Source: an uncultured Prevotella sp.
GTDB taxonomy: Bacteria > Bacteroidota > Bacteroidia > Bacteroidales > Bacteroidaceae
Reading direction: 5' to 3'
Assembly: GCA_900772835.1 (NCBI GenBank)
Contig: CAAGSA010000062.1
Location: 1-47,898 of the forward strand
Length of the DNA: 47,898 nt
Both the position numbers and the translations under genes were made by a program. Each line of letters starts with the position of its first letter. Positions within the stretch are counted from its first letter, which is position 1. The notes beneath the pieces were generated by a model, which searched no databases, was not told the DNA's origin, and saw only the letters and a list, made by a program, of their open reading frames with translations. This document shows, in pieces, positions 34,734 through 42,741 of the stretch.

Positions 34734-35789
34734 ATGATGGGATTTTTTAGTTTTAGGGCAAAGCTTGTGCTCCCGTTTGCCGTTTTGTGTTTTTCGTTTG
34801 CCGCTTGTGGCAGCGATGACGACGGCAGTGGGAATGGCAGCGCAGCAGAGAAAAACGAGAACAGGAATGCCGTATTCGACGACAATGCGGCAACGCGTGT
34901 GGAAGTGCCGCATCTGCGTGGCGGAAACAGTAAATTCATAGTATACCGCACGAGCGACAAGACATTCGACAAGGATGGAGTGAACTACTGTGTGGAGTGG
35001 GACCGCGACTTGAAGGCTAACCGCTGGACGTGCTATATCCTGACAGCCAGGAATGTGCTGGGTAACGGGCAGAGATGGAAGGGCGGCTATGCGGAATACG
35101 GCCAGTCGTATAGGGAGAGCGAGACCTCAGACAAGTCGGTGTATATTTTCGACTTGAAGAACCTTTCTCTTGACGACTATTACCATTATGACGATTATGG
35201 GGCTACCCACTGCTATATTCATAAGGCGAGGGGATTCGACCATGGCCATCTGTGCAATTCCAACGACCGCACTTATAACGGCACGGATAAGAAAAACGTG
35301 GGCGAGATAAACAAGCAGACGTTCTATATCACCAACATGCAGCCGCAGTATAGCGTGTTTAACGGTAGTGACAGGAACTACAAGTATAAGGGCTTGTGGC
35401 TCACGATGGAGAAATTCGTTAACGATTTCCCTAAAGGCAACAAGTTTGCCGCTGATGACACCTTGTTCGTATGCAAGGGAGGAACAATTGACCGTGCCGA
35501 CCAGATACTGAAGCGCATCGACGGAAAGCTCATCGTGCCGAAATACTTCTATGCAGCCATGGTGTGGAAGCGCACCTCACAAAACCTCTATTCAGGAATA
35601 GCCTTCTGGTTCGAGCATACTGACGTGTACCACGGCGACGATGCCCTGCGCGGCTATGCCGTCTCTATCTCCGAACTTGAGAAGAAACTCGAGAATAACG
35701 GACAGAAGATAGATTTCTTCTGCAACCTTCCCGACAGGATAGAGAACAAAGTGGAGAAAACGGCGGCATTGCTCGATTTCGGTTTGTGA
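34734..35789 (+). CDS. Secreted DNA/RNA non-specific endonuclease (NUC1 family lipoprotein)
   Basis: A 351-aa protein with a lipoprotein signal (FAAC, C25) and an acidic/Ser linker. The beta-beta-alpha-metal nuclease motif is FDHGHLCNSNDR at 168-179, with catalytic H172 (consensus DRGH; here D-H-G-H, Arg replaced by His), and the metal-binding Asn is N201 in YITNMQPQ. Only about ten bases separate its -7 box (34716-34723) from the ATG, so the mRNA may have almost no leader. It is probably anchored at the cell surface and degrades extracellular DNA/RNA for the uptake system to its left. Confidence 0.92.
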   Translation: MMGFFSFRAKLVLPFAVLCFSFAACGSDDDGSGNGSAAEKNENRNAVFDDNAATRVEVPHLRGGNSKFIVYRTSDKTFDKDGVNYCVEWDRDLKANRWTCYILTARNVLGNGQRWKGGYAEYGQSYRESETSDKSVYIFDLKNLSLDDYYHYDDYGATHCYIHKARGFDHGHLCNSNDRTYNGTDKKNVGEINKQTFYITNMQPQYSVFNGSDRNYKYKGLWLTMEKFVNDFPKGNKFAADDTLFVCKGGTIDRADQILKRIDGKLIVPKYFYAAMVWKRTSQNLYSGIAFWFEHTDVYHGDDALRGYAVSISELEKKLENNGQKIDFFCNLPDRIENKVEKTAALLDFGL

Positions 35790-35839
35790 AATAATATCAA
35801 ATATTAGTTTCCGGAAACAGTTTTTTCGATTTAAATGAC

Positions 35840-35847
35840 TAATTTTG
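35840..35847 (+). promoter_or_regulatory. -7 box TAATTTTG upstream of glutathione peroxidase
   Basis: TAATTTTG at 35840-35847; no clear -33 box. The start codon is 106 bp further on. Confidence 0.45.
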
Positions 35848-35952
35848 CAATTGATTACACCCTCATTCACCGTGCACGATTGCGCGAGAGGAGGGCGTGT
35901 GAAACAGCAAAAGCGGAAAATCATTTAACCCAAATAAACAAGAGAAAGAAAA

Positions 35953-36501
35953 ATGAATACAGTATTTGACTTTTCGGTTAAGGACAGAAAAGGAAAAATG
36001 GTTGCTCTGAAGGAGTATGCCAACGAGGTATTACTGATTGTCAACACAGCCACAAAATGCGGTTTCACACCGCAGTATGCGGATTTGGAGAAGCTATACG
36101 AGAAATATCATAGCCAGGGATTCGAAATCCTCGATTTCCCTTGCAACCAGTTCGGACAGCAGGCGCCGGGCAAGGACGAGACGATACATGAGTTCTGTAA
36201 ACTGAACTATGGCACAGAATTCCCACGATTCAAGAAGCTGAAAGTGAACGGGCCGGATGCAGATCCGCTCTTCCAGTTCCTCAAGTCGCAGAAGGGATTC
36301 GCCGGATGGGACGAGAGCCATCCGCTGGCCAAGGTGCTCGACGAGATGCTTTCGAAGGATGACCCCGACTACAAGCAAAAGTCAGATATAAAGTGGAACT
36401 TCACAAAGTTCCTTGTAAACAAGTACGGAATGGTGGTGGAGCGCTTCGAACCGACGGAGAGCATCGAGAACATCGCCAAGAAGATAGAAGAGCTGCTGTA
36501 A
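35953..36501 (+). CDS. Glutathione peroxidase family protein (thioredoxin-type peroxidase)
   Basis: A 182-aa thioredoxin-fold peroxidase. The peroxidatic Cys is C36 (NTATKCGFTPQY), Gln Q66 lies in FPCNQFG (C64 is a likely resolving Cys), and the Trp/Asn pair is in IKWNFTKFLV. Cys in place of Sec and no tetramer loop indicate the bacterial form, usually reduced by thioredoxin. The thioredoxin reductase gene starts 64 bp later on the same strand, consistent with a shared peroxide-defence role. Confidence 0.94.
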   Translation: MNTVFDFSVKDRKGKMVALKEYANEVLLIVNTATKCGFTPQYADLEKLYEKYHSQGFEILDFPCNQFGQQAPGKDETIHEFCKLNYGTEFPRFKKLKVNGPDADPLFQFLKSQKGFAGWDESHPLAKVLDEMLSKDDPDYKQKSDIKWNFTKFLVNKYGMVVERFEPTESIENIAKKIEELL

Positions 36502-36565
36502 GCATCGTCTTAATGCAGTTTTAAGATAACAACGCTTGACTTTAAACTTTAAATTCAATTCAAAT

Positions 36566-37498
36566 ATGGAACACGTAAAATGTGCTATCATTGGTAGCGG
36601 TCCTGCCGGATACACAGCTGCCATTTATGCTTCAAGGGCAAACCTGAAGCCTGTGGAATACAGTGGTCTGCTTACGGGCGGACAGCTTACCCAGACTACT
36701 ATGGTCGAGAATTTCCCCGGTTATCCCGAGGGAGTGATGGGCGGCCAGATGATGAACGACATCCGCGAGCAGGCGGAGCGTTTCGGTGCCGACATCCGCG
36801 ACGGTGTAATCACCAAGGTGGATTTCAGCAAGGCTCCATACAGGCTCACAACCGACGAGGGAACGGAGATTGAGGCTGACACAGTGATTATTGCCACGGG
36901 AGCTTCGGCAAAGTATCTCGGACTTCCCGACGAGCAGAAATACAACGGTATGGGCGTTTCGGCATGTGCCACCTGCGACGGATTCTTCTATCGCAAGAAA
37001 ACCGTGGCTGTTGTTGGCGGCGGCGACACGGCTTGCGAGGATGCTCTGTATCTCGCTGGTTTGGCAAAGAAAGTGTATCTCATCGTGCGCAAGCCGTTCC
37101 TGCGTGCGTCTAAGGTGATGCAGGAGAGAGTGCTCAGTGCCGAGAACATAGAGGTGCTGTTCGAGCACAATACTGTCGGGCTTTTCGGTGAGAACGGTGT
37201 AGAGGGAGCACATCTCGTTAAGCGCAAGGGCGAGGCTGACGAACAGATGGTTGACATCCAGATCGACGGATTCTTCCTCGCCATCGGCCACAAGCCGAAC
37301 TCTGACGTGTTCAAGGATTGGCTGGAGACCGACGAAGTGGGCTATATCAAGACCATCGACGGCACTCCGCGCACAAAGATTCCTGGAGTATTCGTTGCCG
37401 GCGACGTTGCCGACCCTGTTTATCGCCAGGCCATCACGGCGGCTGCAAGCGGTTGCAAGGCTGCGCTCGAGGCGGAGCGTTATCTGCTCAATGCCTAA
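36566..37498 (+). CDS. trxB: Thioredoxin-disulfide reductase
   Basis: A 310-aa flavoprotein that reduces thioredoxin with NADPH. FAD-binding GSGPAG is at 10-15, redox-active CATC at 134-137, NADPH-binding GGGDTACEDALYL follows, and the C-terminal FAD motif is FVAGDV. ATG 36566 (MEHVKCAIIGSG) is chosen because the open frame upstream begins with TTG and adds ten unconserved residues. Probably in an operon with the peroxidase gene before it. Confidence 0.96.
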   Translation: MEHVKCAIIGSGPAGYTAAIYASRANLKPVEYSGLLTGGQLTQTTMVENFPGYPEGVMGGQMMNDIREQAERFGADIRDGVITKVDFSKAPYRLTTDEGTEIEADTVIIATGASAKYLGLPDEQKYNGMGVSACATCDGFFYRKKTVAVVGGGDTACEDALYLAGLAKKVYLIVRKPFLRASKVMQERVLSAENIEVLFEHNTVGLFGENGVEGAHLVKRKGEADEQMVDIQIDGFFLAIGHKPNSDVFKDWLETDEVGYIKTIDGTPRTKIPGVFVAGDVADPVYRQAITAAASGCKAALEAERYLLNA

Positions 37499-37545
37499 GC
37501 TTCTATTTTGATTAATACAGAAAATATTGTTGATGCAATACATAT

Positions 37546-37595
37546 AAACATTAAGGGGGTGATGCTGGTATTCTTGCATCACCCCCTTAATGTTT
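37546..37595. terminator. Bidirectional terminator between trxB and the converging gene
   Basis: A perfect 20-bp stem (37546-37565 and 37576-37595) with a 10-nt loop, including G5/C5 tracts. Short T/A runs flank both sides. Confidence 0.85.
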
Positions 37596-37612
37596 GTATG
37601 ATATTATATTGT

Positions 37613-38743
37613 TCAGCGTCTTCCTCCCAGTCCGCCGCCGCCACCGGAACGTCCGCCACCGTTGTTGCTGTGGCCTCCGCCGAAGCTGCCGCTTCTGCTT
37701 GAATGTCCGCTGCTGAAGCTGCTGCCCCTGTTCGACGGTCTGCTGTTGAAACCGCTGTTTCTGCTCACGGAGCTTGAACTTGGCGTGAAAGTCTGTGCTG
37801 GCCTTGATGTGGAAACCGACATCCTTGTTGAAGAGCCGCCGTTGAATGTGTTTACGTTATCCCTCCTTACGTTCTGCACTCTGTCCACTGTGGTGCGCGT
37901 GCTGCTTCTCAGTGTGGAGAAATCTGCGGCTCTGCCTCTGTCCTGCGGTTTGCTTTTCCCGCTTACGTCTATGTTCCTTCCGGAGTTTCCTGAGTCCGTT
38001 CCGCCCCTGTATACAGAGCTTCCTCCGTTGTTGCGGTTGTTCCATCCTCTGTTCTGTCCGTTGTTGTCGTTGCCCGGTCTGTAGCCTCGTCCCGGACGCC
38101 CGTTGTCGTTGCCCGGTCTGTTGCCGTCGTTTCTTCCCGGTCGTCTGTCTGTATTGAATCCGTCGTTTCTTCCCGGTCGTCTGTCTGCATTGAATCCGCC
38201 TCCGTGGTTTCTTGAGCCCCTGTAGTCGCCCCTGTCGTAGCGGTCTCTCATTCCGAACCGGCTGTCTCCCGGTCGCGGTCCATAGCTTCTGCCGTGGTAC
38301 CAGCTTCGTCCGCCGTTCATCCTCCAGCTGTGTCCGCCGCAGTATGTGGCATAGAAGGCAGGTCTGCCGAAGTAGAAGTATGTGCGGTGCGGATACCTTG
38401 CATATATGCCGAACCTCCACACACCGGCGTTCCATGTGAGCGGACGGTAGAAGTAAGCCGCCGAGCAGAAGGCGTTGTACTGCCAGTCGAGCAGAATATA
38501 GCTCAGGTCGAGGTTGCGCCTTGTCCAGTAAGTGCCGTACAGATCGTCGTACGTGCTTATGCTCATAAGATAATCGAGGTTCACCTCATACGCCGCCTCA
38601 TACTGTTCTTCGCTGAGGTTCAGTTCGTATGCCATCTTGTCGGTAAGGAACAGAGCCCTTTCCCTTGCCTGTTCGTAGCTCATCGCCATAGTAGAGAGAG
38701 CCACCGTGAACATCATTGCCAAAGATAATATAAACCGTTTCAT
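37613..38743 (-). CDS. Secreted Arg/Gly/Asn-rich low-complexity protein
   Basis: A 376-aa protein with a signal peptide (MKRFILSLAMM... ending near AMS). The first 140 residues are folded-looking, with LTDKMAYELNLSEEQYEAAY (a Spy/CpxP-like LNLSEEQ segment) and aromatic-rich YFYFGRPAFYATYCGG. Residues about 145-250 are Arg/Gly/Asn/Asp-rich repeats (RRPGRNDG), and the tail is Ser/Gly-rich, ending GGGGGLGGRR. ATG 38743 is chosen over an ATG two codons earlier. The strongly cationic tail could bind DNA, polysaccharide or lipid A; function unknown. Confidence 0.8.
   Translation of the reverse strand: MKRFILSLAMMFTVALSTMAMSYEQARERALFLTDKMAYELNLSEEQYEAAYEVNLDYLMSISTYDDLYGTYWTRRNLDLSYILLDWQYNAFCSAAYFYRPLTWNAGVWRFGIYARYPHRTYFYFGRPAFYATYCGGHSWRMNGGRSWYHGRSYGPRPGDSRFGMRDRYDRGDYRGSRNHGGGFNADRRPGRNDGFNTDRRPGRNDGNRPGNDNGRPGRGYRPGNDNNGQNRGWNNRNNGGSSVYRGGTDSGNSGRNIDVSGKSKPQDRGRAADFSTLRSSTRTTVDRVQNVRRDNVNTFNGGSSTRMSVSTSRPAQTFTPSSSSVSRNSGFNSRPSNRGSSFSSGHSSRSGSFGGGHSNNGGGRSGGGGGLGGRR
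38125..38196 (-). repeat. Two 36-bp tandem repeats in the Arg/Gly/Asn-rich gene
   Basis: Units at 38125 and 38161 are nearly identical (one change) and encode 12 codons each, around RRPGRND. The related 19-bp word GTTGTCGTTGCCCGGTCTG also occurs twice nearby (about 38061 and 38102). Confidence 0.8.
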
Positions 38744-38850
38744 AATCATGTTTTTTTAGTTTCTTATTTTATTTCTGCTGCAAAGAAACACATAAAAAGC
38801 AACACGGCGAAAGGTTTTTCCCTAAATAGGTGTGGGAAAATCCCTATACC

Positions 38851-38882
38851 TTTGAAAGTTATCTGTTTTTTATTTATCTTTG
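38851..38882 (+). promoter_or_regulatory. Promoter of the Wzi gene (TTTG-N20-TATCTTTG)
   Basis: TTTG at 38851-38854 and TATCTTTG at 38875-38882. It includes the first codons of the longer open frame (ATG 38852), which decides the start in favour of 38912. Confidence 0.82.
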
Positions 38883-38911
38883 CCGGAGCAAAAACCGAAA
38901 ACAAAACGTAT

Positions 38912-40492
38912 ATGAGTATAAATAAGTTATTATTGGCAGGTCTGCTGCTTTTCCCCACGTGCTGTGCTTTTGCGCAGGAGCAGGACGACGAAGAGGAAAA
39001 GATGCAGCTGGATGCCGGCGAATGCGAATACACGATAGAGATGCAGTCGTCGTTTTCCAAGAACAAAACTCCACTCTGGCTCAATGCCAACAAATACGGA
39101 GTAAGCTCCCTCGACGAATACAACGGCTATCTGCGCGCTTCGGCTGCACGCCCATTGTATAAAGACGATGGAAAGAAGTTCGGTCTCGGCTACGGTGCCG
39201 ATGTTTTCGTGCCATACAATTACACTGGCAGCTTCTTCATCCAGCAGGCTTACGTGGAGGGGCGCTGGCTCCACGGCACACTCACCGTAGGTTCCAAGCA
39301 GCAGCCGATGAACCTGAAGAACAATCGGCTGAGCAGCGGCTCGCAGACGTTCGGCATCAACGCCCGTCCCGTGCCGCAGGTGCGCCTGGGGCTTGAGGAC
39401 TACTGGACTCTGCCCTTCGCCCATGGCTGGTTCCAGATACGCGGACACGTAGCCTACGGAATGATGACCGACGACAACTGGCAGCACGACTTCACGTCGA
39501 AGGAGACGCGCTATGTCGACCGTGCGCTCTATCACAGCAAAGCCGGATTCCTGCGTATAGGCAAGGATCCGTATATGTATCCGTTCTCCGTGGAACTCGG
39601 TCTGGAGATGGCATCGCTCTTCGGCGGCACCAGCCATATGCTTGACCCCGACGGCAATATGACGGAGGTAAACTGCGGCAGCGGTGTGAAAGCCTTCTGG
39701 AACGCGCTGATACCCGGTGGCACCGATTCCACCGACGGCTCTAACTACAGCAATGCCGAGGGCGACCAGCTGGGCAGCTGGATGATTCGTCTCAACTACG
39801 AGGGCGACACCTGGAGAGCAGGGCTCTATGCCGACAAGTTCTTCGAAGACCATTCCGGTCTGTTCCAGATGGACTATAACGGCTATGGTAGCGGCAGCGA
39901 GTTCCAGAGCAAGCAGAAGCGCCGCTATGTGGTTTACGACTTCAAGGACTGGATGCTCGGCTTCGACCTGCATCTGAAGTACGGCTCGTGGCTGCGCAAC
40001 ATCGTCGTTGAGTATCTCTACACCAAATACCAGAGTGGTCCTATCTACCACGACCATACCACCACCATCCCCGACCACATCGGCGGTGATGACAATTTCT
40101 ACAACCACAACATCTATCCCGGTTGGCAGCATTGGGGCCAGGTGATGGGCAATCCGCTCTACCGTTCGCCGATATACAATACCAACGGCGTGATAGAAAT
40201 ACAGAACAGCCGCTTCATGGCGTTCCATCTCGGTTTCGACGGCCGTCCGTCTGCCAATACGCGCTATCGTGTGCTCGCCTCCTATCAGGACGGACTTGGC
40301 ACCTACCGCACTCCATATCTCAAGAAGCACCACAACGTGAGCTTCCTCGTAGAGGGCGAATACCGCTTCACGCGGAACAAGCTGCGCGGCTGGAGCCTCA
40401 AGGGGGGCTATGCCATGGACTTCGGCGCTATACTGGGCAACAACCAGGGATTCCAGCTTACGGTGGCAAAGAGTGGGGCTTTCAAGCTATAG
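38912..40492 (+). CDS. Capsule assembly Wzi family outer-membrane protein
   Basis: A 526-aa protein with a signal peptide (MSINKLLLAGLLLFPTCC ... AFAQ). The mature protein has the Wzi-family beta-barrel pattern: TPLWLNANKYGVSSL near the N-terminus, VGSKQQPMNLKNNRLSSG, ARPVPQVRLGLEDYW, and NPLYRSPIYNTNG with ENSRFMAFHLG-type text. Wzi proteins help attach capsule to the outer membrane. Start chosen by the promoter at 38851-38882. The lipocalin-like gene follows after 96 bp. Confidence 0.9.
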   Translation: MSINKLLLAGLLLFPTCCAFAQEQDDEEEKMQLDAGECEYTIEMQSSFSKNKTPLWLNANKYGVSSLDEYNGYLRASAARPLYKDDGKKFGLGYGADVFVPYNYTGSFFIQQAYVEGRWLHGTLTVGSKQQPMNLKNNRLSSGSQTFGINARPVPQVRLGLEDYWTLPFAHGWFQIRGHVAYGMMTDDNWQHDFTSKETRYVDRALYHSKAGFLRIGKDPYMYPFSVELGLEMASLFGGTSHMLDPDGNMTEVNCGSGVKAFWNALIPGGTDSTDGSNYSNAEGDQLGSWMIRLNYEGDTWRAGLYADKFFEDHSGLFQMDYNGYGSGSEFQSKQKRRYVVYDFKDWMLGFDLHLKYGSWLRNIVVEYLYTKYQSGPIYHDHTTTIPDHIGGDDNFYNHNIYPGWQHWGQVMGNPLYRSPIYNTNGVIEIQNSRFMAFHLGFDGRPSANTRYRVLASYQDGLGTYRTPYLKKHHNVSFLVEGEYRFTRNKLRGWSLKGGYAMDFGAILGNNQGFQLTVAKSGAFKL

Positions 40493-40588
40493 AAGCGCGT
40501 TCGGAGGCAAAAATACTTCAAAGTCGGTGTTCCGGCAAAGAATAATTGCCGTGACGAAATACAATTCCATAACAACAACAATCAAGGT

Positions 40589-41032
40589 ATGAAGAAGATA
40601 GTATATATAATAGGTATAATGATAGTGTCGCTGTCGTCGTTGGCATCCTGCGAACTCGAAACATCCGATGCCGGCGACCTTGAAGGACTGTGGCATCTGA
40701 CGCGCGTGGATACTTTAGCCACGGGCGGAGTGCTCGACCTCTCGCAGAAGTACATCTATTGGTCGTTCCAGTTCAAGCTGATGCAGGCCGATAACAAGCA
40801 GGGGCTGCACGACATTGTGCTCATGCGCTACGACCATACAGGCAACACGCTCACCCTCAGTTCACCGCATATCTACGACCGCGAAGAAGGCGACCATCCG
40901 CAGACCGAGCCGACGCGTCTCCGCCCCTACGGCATAAACAATCTGGAGGAACCATTCGAGGTGCTGAAGCTCAGCGGCAGCAGGATGCAGCTGCAGTCGG
41001 AGATGCTGAAGCTCACGTTCCGTAAATTCTGA
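40589..41032 (+). CDS. Lipocalin-like lipoprotein
   Basis: A 147-aa protein with a lipoprotein signal (LASC, C21). The mature part starts DLEGLWHLTRVDTL, the usual first strand of Bacteroidetes lipocalin-like proteins (PF13648-like or similar), and ends with short beta strands (RMQLQSEMLKLTFRKF). Role unknown. It lies between the Wzi gene and the GH28 pair and could be cotranscribed with the former. Confidence 0.8.
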   Translation: MKKIVYIIGIMIVSLSSLASCELETSDAGDLEGLWHLTRVDTLATGGVLDLSQKYIYWSFQFKLMQADNKQGLHDIVLMRYDHTGNTLTLSSPHIYDREEGDHPQTEPTRLRPYGINNLEEPFEVLKLSGSRMQLQSEMLKLTFRKF

Positions 41033-41121
41033 CACCCTCCGGAACGTTACAATCATTTGTTGCAAGCGTCATTAATATATACAACCCATATATTATAACA
41101 CACTATTAAAAGCTACAGCAA

Positions 41122-42738
41122 ATGAAACCAAGACAGATACTCCTGCTCCCTGCATTGGCTCTCGTGCCATTGCTGGCAGCGGCAACCGCATCAGACTGCA
41201 CAGCCAGCGGCAGCCAAGTGGCAGGCAGCACCCTCGACCGTAAGTCGATGACCGAACTGATTGCCGACAGCAGGATTGTGGAGCGGTGCGAGGTGGGAGC
41301 GGCAGCCATGCCTGCCGATATCGCGCCCATAACAGGCGTACCGTTCAAAATGAAGCAGCTGCACCGCCCCGTGTTCCGCAGTAGCAGCGTGAGCATCAGC
41401 ACTGCCGATGCCGACAGCCGCGGGATGATAACCGCAGCCCTGAACGCCAAGATTGCCCAACTCTCAAAGAAGGGCGGCGGAAGGGTGGTGGTGCCTGCCG
41501 GACATTGGCTCACCGGGCGCGTGGAGCTGAAGAGCAACATCGACCTGCATCTCGCCCAGGGATGCGTGCTCGAGTTTTCTGCCGACATAGAGGATTACCA
41601 GCCGGCTGTGCTCACACGCCATGAGGGAATCGACGTGATGGGAGCCGGGGCATTCATCTATGCCTGCAAGGCAAAGAACATCGCCCTCACGGGCAAGGGT
41701 ACCGTGATGGGACCACCCATGGATGTTGAGATGCGCAAGCTGAAAAACGGAAACAGCGTGGTGGAGAAAGACGTGGACTATCGTCTGCCCATATCCAAGC
41801 GCATCTGCGACGGACACGAGGGCAGAACATTCTACCGTCCCAAGTCGTTTGCCCCAATCCATTGCAAGAATGTGCTCGTTGAGGGAGTGACGTTCGAGCG
41901 CAGTGTACTCTGGAACATCAACCCCATATACTGCCACGACGTGATAATACGCGGCGTTACGGTACACTCCGTAGGTGTGCCCAGCGGCGACGGCATCGAC
42001 ATATCCTCGTGCAGGAACGTGCTCATCGAGTATTCCACTCTCAGCTGCGGCGACGACTGTTTCACGCTCAAGAGCGGCAGGGCAGAAGACGGGGTGAAGG
42101 TGGGCTTGCCCACCGAAAACGTGGTCATCCGCTATTGTCTTGCCGAGCAGGGCCATGGCGGAATAACCTGCGGCAGCGAGACAGCGGCAGGAGTGAAGAA
42201 TGTATATCTGCACCACTGCGTGTTCGACGGCACACGCACCGGCTTCCGCTTCAAGACGCGCCGCAACCGTGGAGGCGGCATTTGGAACATAGTCTACGAC
42301 AACGTGCGCCTTATCGACATGAACGAGGCGTTCACCTGGGATCTCCTCGGCAGCCGCACATTCATGGGCGACCTCGCCCAGCGCAATCCGCCGCTTGCCA
42401 TCACACCGCTCACGCCCACCGTGAAGGACATCCGCATCAGCAATTTCGTGGTGGAATCCACCGACCGCATGCTCGGCATGAAGGCGATACCCGAGATTCC
42501 CGTGACGGGTGTGCTGATAGAGAACGGAGTGGTGCGCACGAACAGAATATTCAGTACCATAAACGATGTTGCCGGACTCACGCTGCGCAACATCACCATC
42601 CACGCTACCGACAATCGCATCACCATCGACAACAGCCGTGGCATAGAGTTCGACAAGCTCCAGCTCTACGTGCCGGGCAATTCCGTCGTATACGACATGA
42701 AAGGTGACAATGCTGAAAAACCAATAATCAAAAAATAA
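41122..42738 (+). CDS. GH28 polygalacturonase-like protein 1, secreted
   Basis: A 538-aa protein with a signal peptide (about 1-23). The right-handed beta-helix carries all GH28 active-site motifs: SGDGID at 288-293 (D290 for the NTD position), CGDDC at 309-313 (D311, D312), QGHGG at 343-347 (H345) and RFK at 376-378 (for RIK). It should hydrolyse galacturonic acid links in pectin or rhamnogalacturonan, endo- or exo-acting. The second GH28 gene starts 3 bp after its stop, so they are in one operon. Confidence 0.93.
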   Translation: MKPRQILLLPALALVPLLAAATASDCTASGSQVAGSTLDRKSMTELIADSRIVERCEVGAAAMPADIAPITGVPFKMKQLHRPVFRSSSVSISTADADSRGMITAALNAKIAQLSKKGGGRVVVPAGHWLTGRVELKSNIDLHLAQGCVLEFSADIEDYQPAVLTRHEGIDVMGAGAFIYACKAKNIALTGKGTVMGPPMDVEMRKLKNGNSVVEKDVDYRLPISKRICDGHEGRTFYRPKSFAPIHCKNVLVEGVTFERSVLWNINPIYCHDVIIRGVTVHSVGVPSGDGIDISSCRNVLIEYSTLSCGDDCFTLKSGRAEDGVKVGLPTENVVIRYCLAEQGHGGITCGSETAAGVKNVYLHHCVFDGTRTGFRFKTRRNRGGGIWNIVYDNVRLIDMNEAFTWDLLGSRTFMGDLAQRNPPLAITPLTPTVKDIRISNFVVESTDRMLGMKAIPEIPVTGVLIENGVVRTNRIFSTINDVAGLTLRNITIHATDNRITIDNSRGIEFDKLQLYVPGNSVVYDMKGDNAEKPIIKK

Positions 42739-42741
42739 TAA

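Noticed and set aside
38930..40333. 467-codon minus-strand frame opposite the Wzi gene
   Set aside because: Antisense to a protein with recognisable family motifs and a promoter.
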